Origin: Nitrosopumilaceae archaeon
GTDB taxonomy: Archaea > Thermoproteota > Nitrososphaeria > Nitrososphaerales > Nitrosopumilaceae
Assembly (NCBI GenBank): GCA_035631875.1
Contig: DASQHX010000010.1
Coordinates: 154,708 to 218,707 of the forward strand
Reading direction: 5' to 3'
DNA length: 64,000 nucleotides
The notes under the pieces were generated by a model. That model worked only from the letters and a program-made list of their open reading frames with translations, made no database searches and had not been told where the DNA came from. Shown piece after piece: positions 27,872-37,200 of the stretch (positions are counted from its first letter, which is position 1; every line of letters begins with the position of its first letter). Made by a program: the position numbers and the translations under genes.

Positions 27872-27957
27872 TTTTATGTTTTATCATCAACATAGAATTT
27901 TAGTCTGAACAAAAAGAAAGCATAATTTTATTTAACAAGCAAGGACAGTCATACCTG

Positions 27958-28974
27958 ATGTATCAAATTGCTCTCATAACAGGAGATGGTATAGGACCGG
28001 AGATTTCGGAGTCTGTGATCAAAGTTTTAGAAACAGTAAATGACAAACTTGATTTAAAAATAAAAATAGAAAAACTTGAAGCTGGTGATAATGCATTAAA
28101 AAAAACAGGAAAAGCGTTACCTGAATCAACTTTAGAATCTGTTAAAAAATCAAACGCATGCTTGAAGGCTCCAGTAGGTGAAAGTGCCGCAGATGTAATC
28201 ATAGTATTAAGAAGAATGTTAAACCTCTATGCAAACATCAGACCTGCAAAGTCATACCCTAACATGCCAGCGCTAAAGGACAACATAGACTTGGTCATAG
28301 TTAGGGAAAATACAGAGGACCTTTACACGGGCATGGAGTTTGATATTGGAAATACAGTAGTAGCTTTACGTACAATTTCAGAAGATGCGTCAAAACGTAT
28401 AGCAAAATACGCATTTTTAATGGCAGATCAGCGAAACCAAAAAAGAAAGGTCACATGCGTTCACAAGTCCAATGTCATGAGAAAAACAGATGGTCTTTTT
28501 GCCAGATCTTGTAGTGAAATAGCGAAAGGCTTTCAGGATATACACTTTGAGCAGATGTATGTAGATGCATGTGCCATGAATCTCATTAGGCAGCCAGAAA
28601 CGTTTGATGTAATTGTTACTACCAATTTGTTTGGCGATATTTTATCTGATGAGGCAGCTCAGGTGGTTGGAGGTTTAGGTATGGCGCCTGCAGCAAACAT
28701 AGGAGATAATTTTGCATTATTTGAGCCTGTTCACGGAGCTGCATTTGATATTGCTGGAAAACAAGCTGCAAATCCATCTTCATTCATTCTTTCTGCAAAA
28801 ATGATGTTTGAATGGCTCGGAATGAAAAACAATGATCAGAAATGTTTCACGGTAGCAAAAAAAATAGAATCAGCGGTATATGGTGTAGTACAAAAAGGAT
28901 TAAAGACAAAGGATATTGGTGGCAATATTACAACTAGTGAATTTGCTAGGCATGTAATTTCAAACATTACTTAA
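27958..28974 (+). CDS. Isopropylmalate/isocitrate dehydrogenase family enzyme
   Basis: NAD(P)-dependent beta-decarboxylating dehydrogenase of 338 residues. The N-terminal ITGDGIGPEI, the substrate block IVRENTEDLYTGME, the Lys in HKSNVMRKTDG, TTNLFGDILSDEAA and the cofactor loop EPVHGAAFDIAGK are all present. Proximity to leuA suggests 3-isopropylmalate dehydrogenase (leuB). The ENTEDLY motif also occurs in isocitrate and homoisocitrate enzymes, so specificity is not settled. A TTTTATTT about 27 nt upstream supports a leaderless ATG. Confidence 0.85.
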   Translation: MYQIALITGDGIGPEISESVIKVLETVNDKLDLKIKIEKLEAGDNALKKTGKALPESTLESVKKSNACLKAPVGESAADVIIVLRRMLNLYANIRPAKSYPNMPALKDNIDLVIVRENTEDLYTGMEFDIGNTVVALRTISEDASKRIAKYAFLMADQRNQKRKVTCVHKSNVMRKTDGLFARSCSEIAKGFQDIHFEQMYVDACAMNLIRQPETFDVIVTTNLFGDILSDEAAQVVGGLGMAPAANIGDNFALFEPVHGAAFDIAGKQAANPSSFILSAKMMFEWLGMKNNDQKCFTVAKKIESAVYGVVQKGLKTKDIGGNITTSEFARHVISNIT

Positions 28975-29320
28975 GATCTGATTTTGGCGGCTCTAGTGAC
29001 CAAAAAAACATTGCAAGACATACTGGAATCATAATCAGAACGGCGACACCAAACGAAACCCAATAAAACGTTGGATCAATACCAGGAATTAGCGGTATTG
29101 GAAATACAGTATATGCCCATACAAATGCTATAAATCCAAGAAGGATTTTGTTTCTTTTGAAAATCTTCCAACCAAGTTTTCTTTTTGTTATGTAACAACG
29201 TTTACATCTTGTCCTATCATCTGTCATACACGATGTACAACAACGTTTTTCACAAAAGTAGCATCTACGGTCTCCAAATTCAGAGCCACAGAAATCACAC
29301 TGTTGCACGGATATTTTCAC
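28967..29320 (-). CDS. Membrane protein with N-terminal zinc fingers
   Basis: About 117 residues. The N-terminal 50 residues hold four Cys pairs (CDFCG, CYFC, CCTSC, TRCKRC), enough for two zinc sites in a B-box or FYVE-like cross-brace. Two transmembrane helices follow (IFKRNKILLGFIAFVW and YWVSFGVAVLIMIPVC). The frame extends to an ATG at 29392 inside aspS; I prefer the GTG at 29320, although promoter spacing is not decisive. Overlaps the convergent dehydrogenase by 8 nt. Function unknown. Confidence 0.65.
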   Translation of the reverse strand: MKISVQQCDFCGSEFGDRRCYFCEKRCCTSCMTDDRTRCKRCYITKRKLGWKIFKRNKILLGFIAFVWAYTVFPIPLIPGIDPTFYWVSFGVAVLIMIPVCLAMFFWSLEPPKSDLK

Positions 29321-29339
29321 CAGAATAAGATTTATCTTT

Positions 29340-30629
29340 TTATGGAGAAAGTCTTTCTGGATCACGCGGATACAAGACAACTTCTCTAACATTATCTATT
29401 TTTGTAAGAACAGACATCAATCTATCAAGGCCTAGACCCCAACCTGAATGAGGCGGCATGCCCCAGTCAAATGCTCTCAGATGATCTGCAAATTGGTGAG
29501 GATTAAGCCCTTGTTCCTCAAGCCTTGATTTTAATTTTTTTGGATCATGTAATCTTGTACCGCCTGAAGAGAGTTCAAGATATCCGTACTGGAGGTCAAA
29601 TGAACGAGACAGGGTGGGATCATCGTCTTTTTCATGTATGTAAAAGGGTTTTAGTTTCATGGGCCAATCAATTAAAAAGTAAAAGCCTGGATGTCTTTCT
29701 CCTAATGTACGTAGATGCGAATCCTGTAAATCATCTCCAATTTCAAGTTTTATTCCATCATTTGATAATTCTTCAATTGCTTTTTTGTATGTTAGGCGTT
29801 CAAATGGAGTAGAAGGCTTTTTGATTTCAATGCCAAGTATCTTTTGTTCTATGGTACAGTTCTTTTCTGTATAATCAAATACATTAGTTACAACTCGCTC
29901 TAAAATATCCATCACATCAAAATAATCCATAAATGCAGCTTCAATATCTACACTTGTAAATTCTGTAAGGTGTCTTACTGTATGTGATTTTTCAGCTCTA
30001 TAATAAGATGCAATTTCAAAAACGCGTTCTAGACCTATTGTAAGTTGTTCCTTGTAAAGTTGTGGGCTCTGAGCAAGATATGCTTGTTTTTCAAAATATT
30101 TTAATGAGAAAAGATTTGCTCCTCCTTCACTCGCACTGCCAATTATTTTTGGAGTATTTACTTCAATGAAATGATTTTCTGTAAGTGTTTTTCTAATTGA
30201 GACAAGTGTATGATGTCTTAATTTAAAAATAGATGCAGTTTTTTGATTACGAAGATCAAGTGCTCTTGCGTTTAACCGGTTATCAATATTACTTTCTAGC
30301 CTTCCAATAGGATCTATTGGCAATGGATGTACAGCTAGTGTCAAGATGTCAACTTTTTCAGATTTAATTTCAAATGGGAAATCTCTGGCTTTTGATTGTT
30401 GAACAGTACCAGTTATCCTAACTACACTTTGTTTATTCAATTCCTTGGCTTGCTCTAGTGATTCATTTCCTACAAGAACAATTTGTGCAACACCTGTAAC
30501 ATCACGCAGAGTCAAGAATGTAAGTTTACCAAGCTCTCGTATGTCCTCTATCCAACCACCAACCATAACCTTTGTTCCTATCATAGAAGGTTCAAGGTGA
30601 CCAATGTAATGAGTTCTTTTGAAATCCAT
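29340..30629 (-). CDS. aspS: Aspartyl-tRNA synthetase (archaeal type)
   Basis: Class II synthetase of 429 residues charging tRNA(Asp), possibly also tRNA(Asn). The N-terminal OB-fold anticodon domain (VGGWIEDIRELGKLTFLTLRD) is followed by the catalytic core with motif 2 (FEIASYYRAEKSHTVRHLTEF) and motif 3 (GWGLGLDRLMSVL). The short archaeal/eukaryotic form lacks the bacterial insertion. Follows the KH-protein gene by 10 nt, so probably co-transcribed. Confidence 0.96.
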   Translation of the reverse strand: MDFKRTHYIGHLEPSMIGTKVMVGGWIEDIRELGKLTFLTLRDVTGVAQIVLVGNESLEQAKELNKQSVVRITGTVQQSKARDFPFEIKSEKVDILTLAVHPLPIDPIGRLESNIDNRLNARALDLRNQKTASIFKLRHHTLVSIRKTLTENHFIEVNTPKIIGSASEGGANLFSLKYFEKQAYLAQSPQLYKEQLTIGLERVFEIASYYRAEKSHTVRHLTEFTSVDIEAAFMDYFDVMDILERVVTNVFDYTEKNCTIEQKILGIEIKKPSTPFERLTYKKAIEELSNDGIKLEIGDDLQDSHLRTLGERHPGFYFLIDWPMKLKPFYIHEKDDDPTLSRSFDLQYGYLELSSGGTRLHDPKKLKSRLEEQGLNPHQFADHLRAFDWGMPPHSGWGLGLDRLMSVLTKIDNVREVVLYPRDPERLSP

Positions 30630-30639
30630 GAGATTACTC

Positions 30640-31149
30640 TTATTTTCTCTCGAACTCTACTGCAAGTTCTATTCCACGTAGGTCTTTTGATATGGAGACT
30701 ACCTTATCTGTATCAATTGGAAATCTAGGTGTTCTTTTTCCAGATACAATCACTTTTGTTTTTTGAATACCGCCTGGAACCCAAACACGGTTAATAGCTA
30801 ATATTTTGATTGGAAAGAATAGATCTTCAATGAATTTCTTATCAGATGCACTTTCTTCTACGAGCCATATCTTTCCTGGAAATTCGCCTTGTAGTAATCT
30901 ATAAAGCTCTCTGCTTTGTCTTACCATCATAATATCGGAACTGCTTAAATACAAAACATAGTTGCCAGTTGATTCCTGACATGAATTAAGAGTAAATTTT
31001 TCAATTTGAGGTATTTTTTGTGAAAGATGTACCAGTTTGATTGCTGCTTCCACATCTGTTTTAGTTAATTTCCCCGAATCTAGTTTTGACTCACATTGCG
31101 GACAAAGAATACCATTCATGGCATCAAAAGTACAAATTGGCGTTCTCAA
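30640..31149 (-). CDS. NusA-like KH-domain RNA-binding protein
   Basis: A 169-residue archaeal NusA-related protein. It opens with a Cys motif (PICTFDAMNGILCPQCESKL) that resembles a zinc knuckle, followed by two KH-like halves (YVLYLSSSDIMMVRQ and IKILAINRVWVPGG). The KH GxxG loop is degenerate. Relatives are annotated as transcription elongation or RNA-binding factors near translation genes; here the gene is directly upstream of aspS. Confidence 0.8.
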   Translation of the reverse strand: MRTPICTFDAMNGILCPQCESKLDSGKLTKTDVEAAIKLVHLSQKIPQIEKFTLNSCQESTGNYVLYLSSSDIMMVRQSRELYRLLQGEFPGKIWLVEESASDKKFIEDLFFPIKILAINRVWVPGGIQKTKVIVSGKRTPRFPIDTDKVVSISKDLRGIELAVEFERK

Positions 31150-31234
31150 GTAAATCGGTTTTTTAACTTACTAAAACTAGAATATAACCCCTTCTTCCAA
31201 AACCCACATTTAGATCATTGATCTAAAATGATCG

Positions 31235-32170
31235 ATGCATTACATTTCTGTAACTGGTCTTAAAACACAATACAAAACACATACAGGGATTATTCATGCA
31301 GTAGATGACGTAAGTTTTTTTTTAGAAAATGGTGAATCTATTGGAATTGCTGGCGAAAGTGCATGTGGAAAGAGTACCCTTGGACTTTCCATAATGAGAT
31401 CACTTCAAGGTGGCAGAGTGGTTTTAGGGGACATATTATTTGAAGGCAAATCCATAATTAAAATACCAGAATCAGAATTTACAAAAAAATATCGGTGGAA
31501 AGAAATTGCCATGATATTTCAGGGAGCCATGAATTCGTTAGATCCCGTGTTCACAATAGAACAACAATTACATGAAATTTTAAAGCAGCATAAATATCCA
31601 GGTGACTTTAATGTGAAATCTTCTGAAACCCTAATCTCTGTTGGCCTCAATAATTCTATATTAAAAAAATTTCCTCACGAGCTTAGTGGAGGCATGAAAC
31701 AAAGGATTGTCATTGCAATGGCGCTTCTTTTAAATCCAAAATTTGTAATTGCTGATGAACCAACAACTGCCTTAGATGTGCTCGTACAAGCACAGATTAT
31801 CAATCTACTCAAAAAACTGAAAAAAAATGGAATGAGCATTATGTTAATCACACATGACTTGGCAATAATATCTGAAATTGCTGAAAAAATTGGGGTAATG
31901 TATGGCGGCAAGATGGTAGAGTTTGGCAATTCATCGGAAATTTACAAAAATCCAAGACATCCATACACACAAGGCCTACTTGAATCCATACCATCACTGA
32001 AAGAAAATAAAAAGCCAAAATTCATCCGTGGAAATCCTCCTAGTTTGATAAATTCTTCGGAAGGATGTAGATTTTATGAAAGATGTCCACACGCAATGGA
32101 AAAATGTAAAAAGGAACCACCTAAAATTAAAACAGACTCTGGGTATGTTTTGTGTTGGCTCTATGAATAA
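31235..32170 (+). CDS. Peptide/nickel-type ABC transporter ATPase (DppD/OppD-like)
   Basis: Cytoplasmic ATPase of 311 residues. Walker A GESACGKST, the Q-loop MIFQGAMNSLDP, signature LSGGMKQR and Walker B FVIADEPTTALD are complete. The C-terminal extension with Cys residues (GCRFYERCPHAMEKC) is typical of oligopeptide/dipeptide transporters and can hold an Fe-S cluster. The partner ATPase is at 33267-34229, separated by an opposite-strand gene. No permease or binding-protein gene is in the window. Confidence 0.92.
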   Translation: MHYISVTGLKTQYKTHTGIIHAVDDVSFFLENGESIGIAGESACGKSTLGLSIMRSLQGGRVVLGDILFEGKSIIKIPESEFTKKYRWKEIAMIFQGAMNSLDPVFTIEQQLHEILKQHKYPGDFNVKSSETLISVGLNNSILKKFPHELSGGMKQRIVIAMALLLNPKFVIADEPTTALDVLVQAQIINLLKKLKKNGMSIMLITHDLAIISEIAEKIGVMYGGKMVEFGNSSEIYKNPRHPYTQGLLESIPSLKENKKPKFIRGNPPSLINSSEGCRFYERCPHAMEKCKKEPPKIKTDSGYVLCWLYE

Positions 32171-32253
32171 TTTTATGGGAATATTTGTTCTAGCAACTCA
32201 TAACAAAACGCAGTATTCAATTGTTAATATTATTTAATAATTTTAAAAAATCA

Positions 32254-33171
32254 CTACGGTGCGTATTGTGTGTAATTTGCGCCTGTACCGATATTACATG
32301 TTGATGGATGTGCAGCATCATAGCAACCAGCTATTTTTTGATTTATTACATCCATGCCTTGTGCAATCAACACATTTCTGTCTCGTGCATTCTCATCAGT
32401 TGTTGAAACTTGATCTATACCAACATAATGTGAACCAGATGCTACATTCATTTCATCAAGTAGTGCTATTGCTCTTGCTTCAGAATCTGCCAAAGTTTTT
32501 TCAATATATGCTTGTCTATCTCTTCCATTCTCATCAGTTGAAACACTTGTTAAGCTAGCATAGTTTGTAGTCAAACTTGCCAATTGAGCTGCCAAATCAG
32601 TATTTTGTTGTTCCAGTGTTGCTATCCCTTGTTGTATCAACACATTTCTGTTTCGTGCATTCTCATCAGTTGTTGAAACTTGATCTATACCAACATAGTG
32701 TGGACTTAGACTTGCTAATGCTAGCGCTATTTTGTAATTGTTTTTATCCATTTGTGCCATTGACAGTGCAATCTGAGTATTTCTATCCATGTGTACCGTC
32801 TCATCAGTAGAAGTGCTTGTTAGACCTGCATAACCTGTAGAAAATTTGTCTAAGCCTAAAACATGAATCTCGCTAAAGATTGTCATACCCTTTGCTTGTG
32901 AATATATTTGACCGTTTGCAATGTTTACATTTCTATCAACTAACACAGTTTCATCAGTTGTAGTACTTGTTGAACCAGCATAGTTAGTACTTTGATCTAA
33001 TGGCAATACATGAGTATCAGAATATTTCTGTAGTGCCCTTGCAGCTCCAATAGCTGCATTCTGTTGAATGGTACTTTGGCTATCATCAGCAGATGCCAAA
33101 TTGACAAGGTATTGACCGCTAAATCCAAACATTACAATAATCATTAAACCGGCTAGTATCTTTTTTTGCAC
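32254..33171 (-). CDS. Secreted protein with five STDE repeats
   Basis: About 305 residues with an N-terminal signal peptide (QKKILAGLMIIVMFGFSG, cleavage after ASA). The mature part contains five imperfect repeats built on Tyr-x-Gly/Ser...Ser-Thr-x-Thr-Asp-Glu...Asp/Asn-Arg-x-x-x-Ile, e.g. HYVGIDQVSTTDENARDRN. Repeats are separated by helical Ala/Gln-rich spacers. An ATG at 33183 is in frame, but the box in the palindrome GGTTTTAAAACC (33192-33203) fits the GTG at 33171. I do not recognise the family. It lies between two ABC ATPase genes on the other strand. Confidence 0.75.
   Translation of the reverse strand: MQKKILAGLMIIVMFGFSGQYLVNLASADDSQSTIQQNAAIGAARALQKYSDTHVLPLDQSTNYAGSTSTTTDETVLVDRNVNIANGQIYSQAKGMTIFSEIHVLGLDKFSTGYAGLTSTSTDETVHMDRNTQIALSMAQMDKNNYKIALALASLSPHYVGIDQVSTTDENARNRNVLIQQGIATLEQQNTDLAAQLASLTTNYASLTSVSTDENGRDRQAYIEKTLADSEARAIALLDEMNVASGSHYVGIDQVSTTDENARDRNVLIAQGMDVINQKIAGCYDAAHPSTCNIGTGANYTQYAP
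32366..32432 (-). repeat. Near-identical 67-bp repeat, copy 1
   Basis: Within the STDE-repeat gene; differs from the copy at 32636-32702 at two positions. It encodes the strongest protein repeat (YVGIDQVSTTDENAR). The near-identity suggests recent duplication or gene conversion. Confidence 0.8.
32636..32702 (-). repeat. Near-identical 67-bp repeat, copy 2
   Basis: Second copy of the 67-bp unit in the STDE-repeat gene, 270 bp from the first and in the same orientation, consistent with a larger duplicated module. Confidence 0.8.
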
Positions 33172-33266
33172 GATTTCTATCATATTTCATGGGTTTTAAA
33201 ACCTTGCGATAATGAGATTTTGACGATAATGATCGCTTGATATAATTCGAATTTCTTAATATCATA

Positions 33267-34229
33267 TTGGAAGAGATTCTTTCAGTACAAAATCTAACCA
33301 AGTACTTTACAAATAAAGGAATTTTTTCTTCCTCAAAAATAGTTAAGGCTGTTGATGGAATATCCTTTTCTTTAAAAAAAGGCGAAGTCCTCGTTTTAGC
33401 AGGAGAATCAGGATCAGGTAAAACTACCATCTCTAGACTAATCCTTAGAGCAATAGAACCAGATTCTGGTACAATCTTTTTTGATGGTGTAGAGGTTACT
33501 AGAGAAAGTAGAAACCTGGACAAGCTAAGAAAGCAGTGTCAAATAATATATCAGGATCCTTATGCAGCTATAAACCCCAGGATGAAGGTTTCTGAGATCA
33601 TTATGGAGCCACTACAAATTCATAAAATAGGAACCACATCAGAAAGAAAGAAAATTGTATTAGATGTACTCCATGAAGTCAGACTTGAACCTGCTGAGAT
33701 AATTTATGAAAAATATCCACATATGCTTTCTGGCGGTCAAAGACAAAGAATAGTTCTTGCGAGAGCCCTAGTTACAAAGCCAGAGGTAATCATTGCAGAC
33801 GAGCCAGTATCAATGTTAGATGTTTCCGTAAGAGCTGAAATTCTAGAGTTGATGAGAGAGATTCAGGAAAAACATGGAATTTCATATATTTACATCACAC
33901 ATGATTTATCCACAGCGCGTTATCTAGGTCAAAGAATTGCCATCATGTATCTTGGGAAAATTGTAGAATCAGGGCCAATTAATGAGGTGCTTTTTCATCC
34001 AAAACACCCATACACGCAGGCACTCACAGATGCCATATCAGAGCCCAATCCAGACAATCTTTACCAAGATAAAAAAATTAGAATCAATGAACCTGTAGAT
34101 ATTGACGTCTATGAAGGTTGTCGATTTCGTTCAAGATGTCCTTATGTCATTGAAAAATGCAAAGATGAGCCTCCGCTTGATCAAGTAGAGAAAGATAGAT
34201 TTGCAGCATGTTTTGTAAAAATAAATTAA
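33267..34229 (+). CDS. Peptide/nickel-type ABC transporter ATPase (DppF/OppF-like)
   Basis: Second ATPase of a peptide importer, 320 residues. Walker A GESGSGKTT, Q-loop IIYQDPYAAINP, signature LSGGQRQR and Walker B VIIADEPVSMLD are intact, and the Cys-rich C-terminal tail (CRFRSRCPYVIEKC) matches the family. Start is TTG 33267, supported by GATATAATT 25 nt upstream. It therefore has its own promoter and is not co-transcribed with the DppD-like gene. Overlaps the convergent smc gene by 4 nt. Confidence 0.92.
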   Translation: MEEILSVQNLTKYFTNKGIFSSSKIVKAVDGISFSLKKGEVLVLAGESGSGKTTISRLILRAIEPDSGTIFFDGVEVTRESRNLDKLRKQCQIIYQDPYAAINPRMKVSEIIMEPLQIHKIGTTSERKKIVLDVLHEVRLEPAEIIYEKYPHMLSGGQRQRIVLARALVTKPEVIIADEPVSMLDVSVRAEILELMREIQEKHGISYIYITHDLSTARYLGQRIAIMYLGKIVESGPINEVLFHPKHPYTQALTDAISEPNPDNLYQDKKIRINEPVDIDVYEGCRFRSRCPYVIEKCKDEPPLDQVEKDRFAACFVKIN

Positions 34230-37200
34230 TTGGCAACTTGTTGCGTGTTTGAAATCTTGTGCGAAACTACTTGTGAAGCGGCATTCTTTGAGAACACACC
34301 ATAAATTAGACTTGCTTTTTGCACAGTGGAATCCTTTAATGAAACCATAATCATCTGGCTTCCTTTAGCACGTTCTTCAAGTATTTTTGAAAGTCGTTCT
34401 GTATTTAGTGCATCAAGATGAGCATCCACTTCATCAAGTAGATAAAATGGCGATGGCTTTAGTGTCTGTAATGCTAAAAGGAATGTTATTGCTGCAAGTG
34501 TTTTTTCACCACCACTGATTGATGTAGATTCTCTTTTTTGTTTATTGGGGAACTGTACTAGAAATGACAATCCAGAAGCAAATATATCGTCTTCATTTTG
34601 TATTTCAAGCCAGGCGTTTCCTCCTGTCATTTTATTAAAAACTTCTCTAATATCTTTGTCTACTTTGTCATATGATTCCAAAAATGTTTGTCTCTTATTT
34701 TTATCAACTTCTTCAATGAATTTGACAATAGAGTTTCTTTCCTCTTCAAGTTCATTTTTACGAGTGGACATTGAACGATATCCATCCGAAATTTCAAGGT
34801 ATGTTTCTGGAGCTTTAGTATTAAGAGAACCACTTAGTGCTTTTCTTTCTGATTCTAGTGCTGCAAATATTTGATCAACGTCAAAGGTTTCCAAGATTTC
34901 GTGGTATCCAAACGAGGAAAGAGTATCACGTATCTTAACTTCATTTTCAGTAAGATCTCCGATATCGCGTGAAAGAGAGTCGGATTGTCTTTCAAAATTG
35001 TTAATTTCCTTTGTAACTGCCTTTTCACCATCATACAAATCCTTTAGCTTTGCATCATATTCTTTGAGTGCAGAAACTGATGTTCCAGCAGTTGATATTA
35101 GCTGTTGTTCTTTCTCCCTTAGCGATACCAGTACGAGATCCACTTTTTCCTTTTCTTTTACCAGTGACCGTGACTCTACTTCAAGATCATATTTTTCATG
35201 ATTAAGTGTAGATTGTTCCTGAGAAAGTAATCTGGTATTTGATTTAAATCCAGTTTCCTCGTTTGTTAATATGGTAATCTGAGATGTTTGTTCTCTGAAT
35301 TGGGCAGATATGGAATTCAGAGTGCCTAGAAGGGTAGATTTTTTTTCATTTAATGCCGTAAGCGTAGATGCAATTTGTGCCTGCTCTTCCTCAGCATAGT
35401 TTTCTTGTGTCATCAAAACTCGTTCTTCTAAAGAAGCAATATAAGATTCAAGTTTTGCCGCGTTTGTTTTCAGATTTTCTTCATGTCTTTTAAGCTGTGA
35501 AATTCTTGATGTGAGGTGTTCTTCGGATGAAGAGATTGATTTTAGTTTCGCTTTAGCATCAGTAAAGCTAAGATCAACGTTTGCCAGTCCTGTATCAGAA
35601 GCATTATACCTATTATCTAGGCTTTTTGTTATCCTTTCAATTTTTTTAAGCTGAGTTTTTTTGTCTTGAATAAATTTTTTTAAAAGATCTAATGATTGAA
35701 CTAAACCATCAACGGAGGTACTTAGAAGAATGATTTTGGTAAGATTAGAAATTTTCGAGTGAATATCAACTACGATGGCATTTGCATCTGCTTCAAAGAA
35801 TTGCCCGTCAACAGTTACTGCTCTAAATCCTTTTTTAGATAGAACGTATGCTGATTCGTCTGAATTTACTAGAATAATATTTCCAAAAATAAAATTCTTC
35901 AAAGCTACAAGTTTTTCGTCACATTGTATGTAATCAGATAACACACCAACTATACCTTGTTCTTGCGGTAACGAGATTTTCGAATTTGGAATAGCATCTA
36001 GTGGTATAATACGTATTTTTGGGAGCTTCTTTTCTTGTGCAAATTCAGCAAGACCAAGTAAGGTAGGAAAGTCGTTTACAACAAGCGCCTTTAACCAATC
36101 AGAACCTACTGCAAGTATTGGTCTTTCAAATTGTTTGTCCCATGAAAGCATCTCATAAACAAGACCTTGTATTCCCAATCTTTTAGAATCTTCTTTGAGT
36201 TTTGCAATAGAATAATCCTCATGCATGACTTCTTTGACAACTCTAATTTTTGCTTCATATTGTGCAGTTGCTTTACTTGCTTTTTCTAAAATTAATGTCG
36301 TATCCTCAACATCTTTTTCAATTTTTGCTTTTCTTTCAGACATGTTTGCCAGCCTTGATTTTAATTCTTTTATGGTTGCTTCATGTCCAGCTCGAATTAT
36401 TTTTAATTTCTGTTCAAGATTTAATAGATTTTCCTTTTGTACTAATAATGATTTTATTGTTGTTGAGTTTTGTTGTATTTTATTTACAACATCATTTCTT
36501 TCTTGTTCTGTTTTTGAAAGTGAAAGTTTTGCATCATGAAGAGAATTTTTAATATTTTTTATTCTTTCATCTACTTTGAGTTTGTTTGTTGCTGCTTGTG
36601 ATTGTTGCTTTAATACATGACTAATTTCAGAGTCAACAGATGAAAGATCTGTGTTTGCAGTTTTTTTGGTATCATTAATTGAGTTTATTGATTCTTTTAG
36701 TTGTTGAATCTGTACTTCAAGCTGGGATCTTTTTTCATGCAAAGTACTTAATTCTGATTCAATTTCAGGAAGACGTAAATCTATTTGGCCTAATCGTCTG
36801 GTGTTAGTCACAATCTTACTGTTTGCTGCCTCTGATTGATGCATAGCTGTACTGAGTTCTGAATCTATTGCGGCCTTGGCAACATTGTAGGCATTTACTT
36901 CTTCCATGAATTTTTGTTTTTCTTCTTCTAGCTTCTTAATTTCATCTTTTAGTTGACTGCGCTGTTCATCTAGTTTTTTTGTTTCAGATTGAATTGCATT
37001 CAAGTTTCTTTCTTTAGAGATTTTTTGAGATTCAATATCTTTTAATTTATTAGAAGCTTGGATAGCGTGAAACCTTTTGAGTTCCCGTTCCAAAAGATCA
37101 TATCTTAGTTGATGATTCCTTTCTTCTTCAAGTTCATCTATGCGTTTTTTTATCTCATCCATTCTAGCAAGTGCAATTTCTAATCGTCTGTCTGCTTCAT

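Noticed and set aside
32366..32702. Direct repeats considered as CRISPR-like
   Set aside because: Only two near-identical copies, in frame inside a protein-coding gene with matching protein repeats; no regular spacers or cas genes.
33192..33203. 12-bp palindrome GGTTTTAAAACC
   Set aside because: Best explained as a TATA-like box for the minus-strand repeat-protein gene; its symmetry follows from the TTTTAAAA core.
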